40,356 nt of DNA, taken from NCBI GenBank assembly GCA_016203305.1, contig JACQMY010000012.1, positions 1 to 40,356 of the forward strand, written 5' to 3'. Position numbers and translations under genes: made by a program. The first letter of the stretch is position 1; every line of letters starts with the position of its first letter. Shown piece after piece: positions 40,324 through 40,356 of this stretch. Source of the stretch: Candidatus Woesearchaeota archaeon. Its GTDB lineage: Archaea > Nanobdellota > Nanobdellia > Woesearchaeales > ARS49. The notes under the pieces were generated by a model, which did no database searches, was not told the DNA's origin, and worked only from the letters and a program-made list of their open reading frames with translations.

Positions 40324-40356
40324 ATATGACTTTGAAAGTCATATTTTGTATATAAT
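40324..40356 (-). promoter_or_regulatory. promoter with palindromic operator for the TumE/TumA pair
   Basis: ATATGACTTT (40324-40333), a central G, and AAAGTCATAT (40335-40344) form a perfect 10-base palindrome. On the minus strand it lies just after the TATA box (40349-40356) and up to the expected transcription start, an ideal place for autorepression by the winged-helix antitoxin. Confidence 0.65.

Overview
The window reads as an archaeal chromosome, most likely from a DPANN lineage of the Woesearchaeota/Pacearchaeota type (inference). The support is an archaeal-type methionyl-tRNA synthetase with a C-terminal tRNA-binding domain, a 425-residue EF-1alpha followed by uS10, a tRNA-Ser gene without an encoded CCA, and AT-rich TATA boxes about 25-28 bases upstream of many start codons, which implies leaderless mRNAs. 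A Cys-rich lipoprotein with repeats of the kind often seen in DPANN genomes also fits. Shine-Dalgarno sites appear mainly at genes inside operons or behind short leaders.

Layout. 1-3.4 kb: a regulator with two Fis-type helix-turn-helix units, small membrane proteins, a repeat-rich lipoprotein and a Lit/DUF1461-like membrane protein coupled to metG. 3.4-9.3 kb: metG, a Ham1-like nucleotide pyrophosphatase, methyltransferase, two Nudix genes and two zinc-ribbon genes. 9.2-12.1 kb: two unknown genes, a methyltransferase, a membrane protein and a flavin-reductase-like gene. 12-15.7 kb: HicAB, a cNMP-domain/AI-2E-transporter pair and a DUF883 pair. 15.8-17.7 kb: EF-1alpha and uS10, followed by unusual repeats of the uS10 tail. 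17.7-23.5 kb: HAD, ZIP, Nudix, transglutaminase-like genes, a metal/thiol cluster and a long UPRTase-like protein. 23.6-27.8 kb: regulators, tRNA-Ser abutting a methyltransferase, an HD phosphohydrolase and a cation/proton antiporter. 28-30.4 kb: a frameshifted peroxiredoxin, CcdA and a DipZ-like thioredoxin. 30.9-36.5 kb: two lipoproteins and a Ski2-like helicase. 36.5-40.3 kb: an accessory region with a gene split by an in-frame stop, two HNH nucleases, RNase HI and a TumE/TumA-like toxin-antitoxin pair with a palindromic operator.

The most unusual signal is non-coding. At least six intergenic structures, each made of two adjacent stem-loops with a related GAGCACACTC-like linker, are scattered through the window. 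Two of them lie just after rpsJ (uS10), where the last eight codons plus stop of the gene recur twice at 98-99 base spacing. The differences are almost entirely synonymous and the facing hairpin arm changes to match. A second family of intergenic sequence consists of degenerate CTACAAACTA and CTTCTTCCTTCGTCCTAATACC runs.

Functionally the window mixes information processing (MetRS, EF-1alpha, uS10, helicase, tRNA-Ser), envelope proteins (lipoproteins and a possible lipoprotein-modifying enzyme), thiol/metal handling (two CcdA-like proteins, DipZ-like, peroxiredoxin, ZIP), nucleotide sanitation (Ham1, HD, three Nudix) and small defence or addiction modules.
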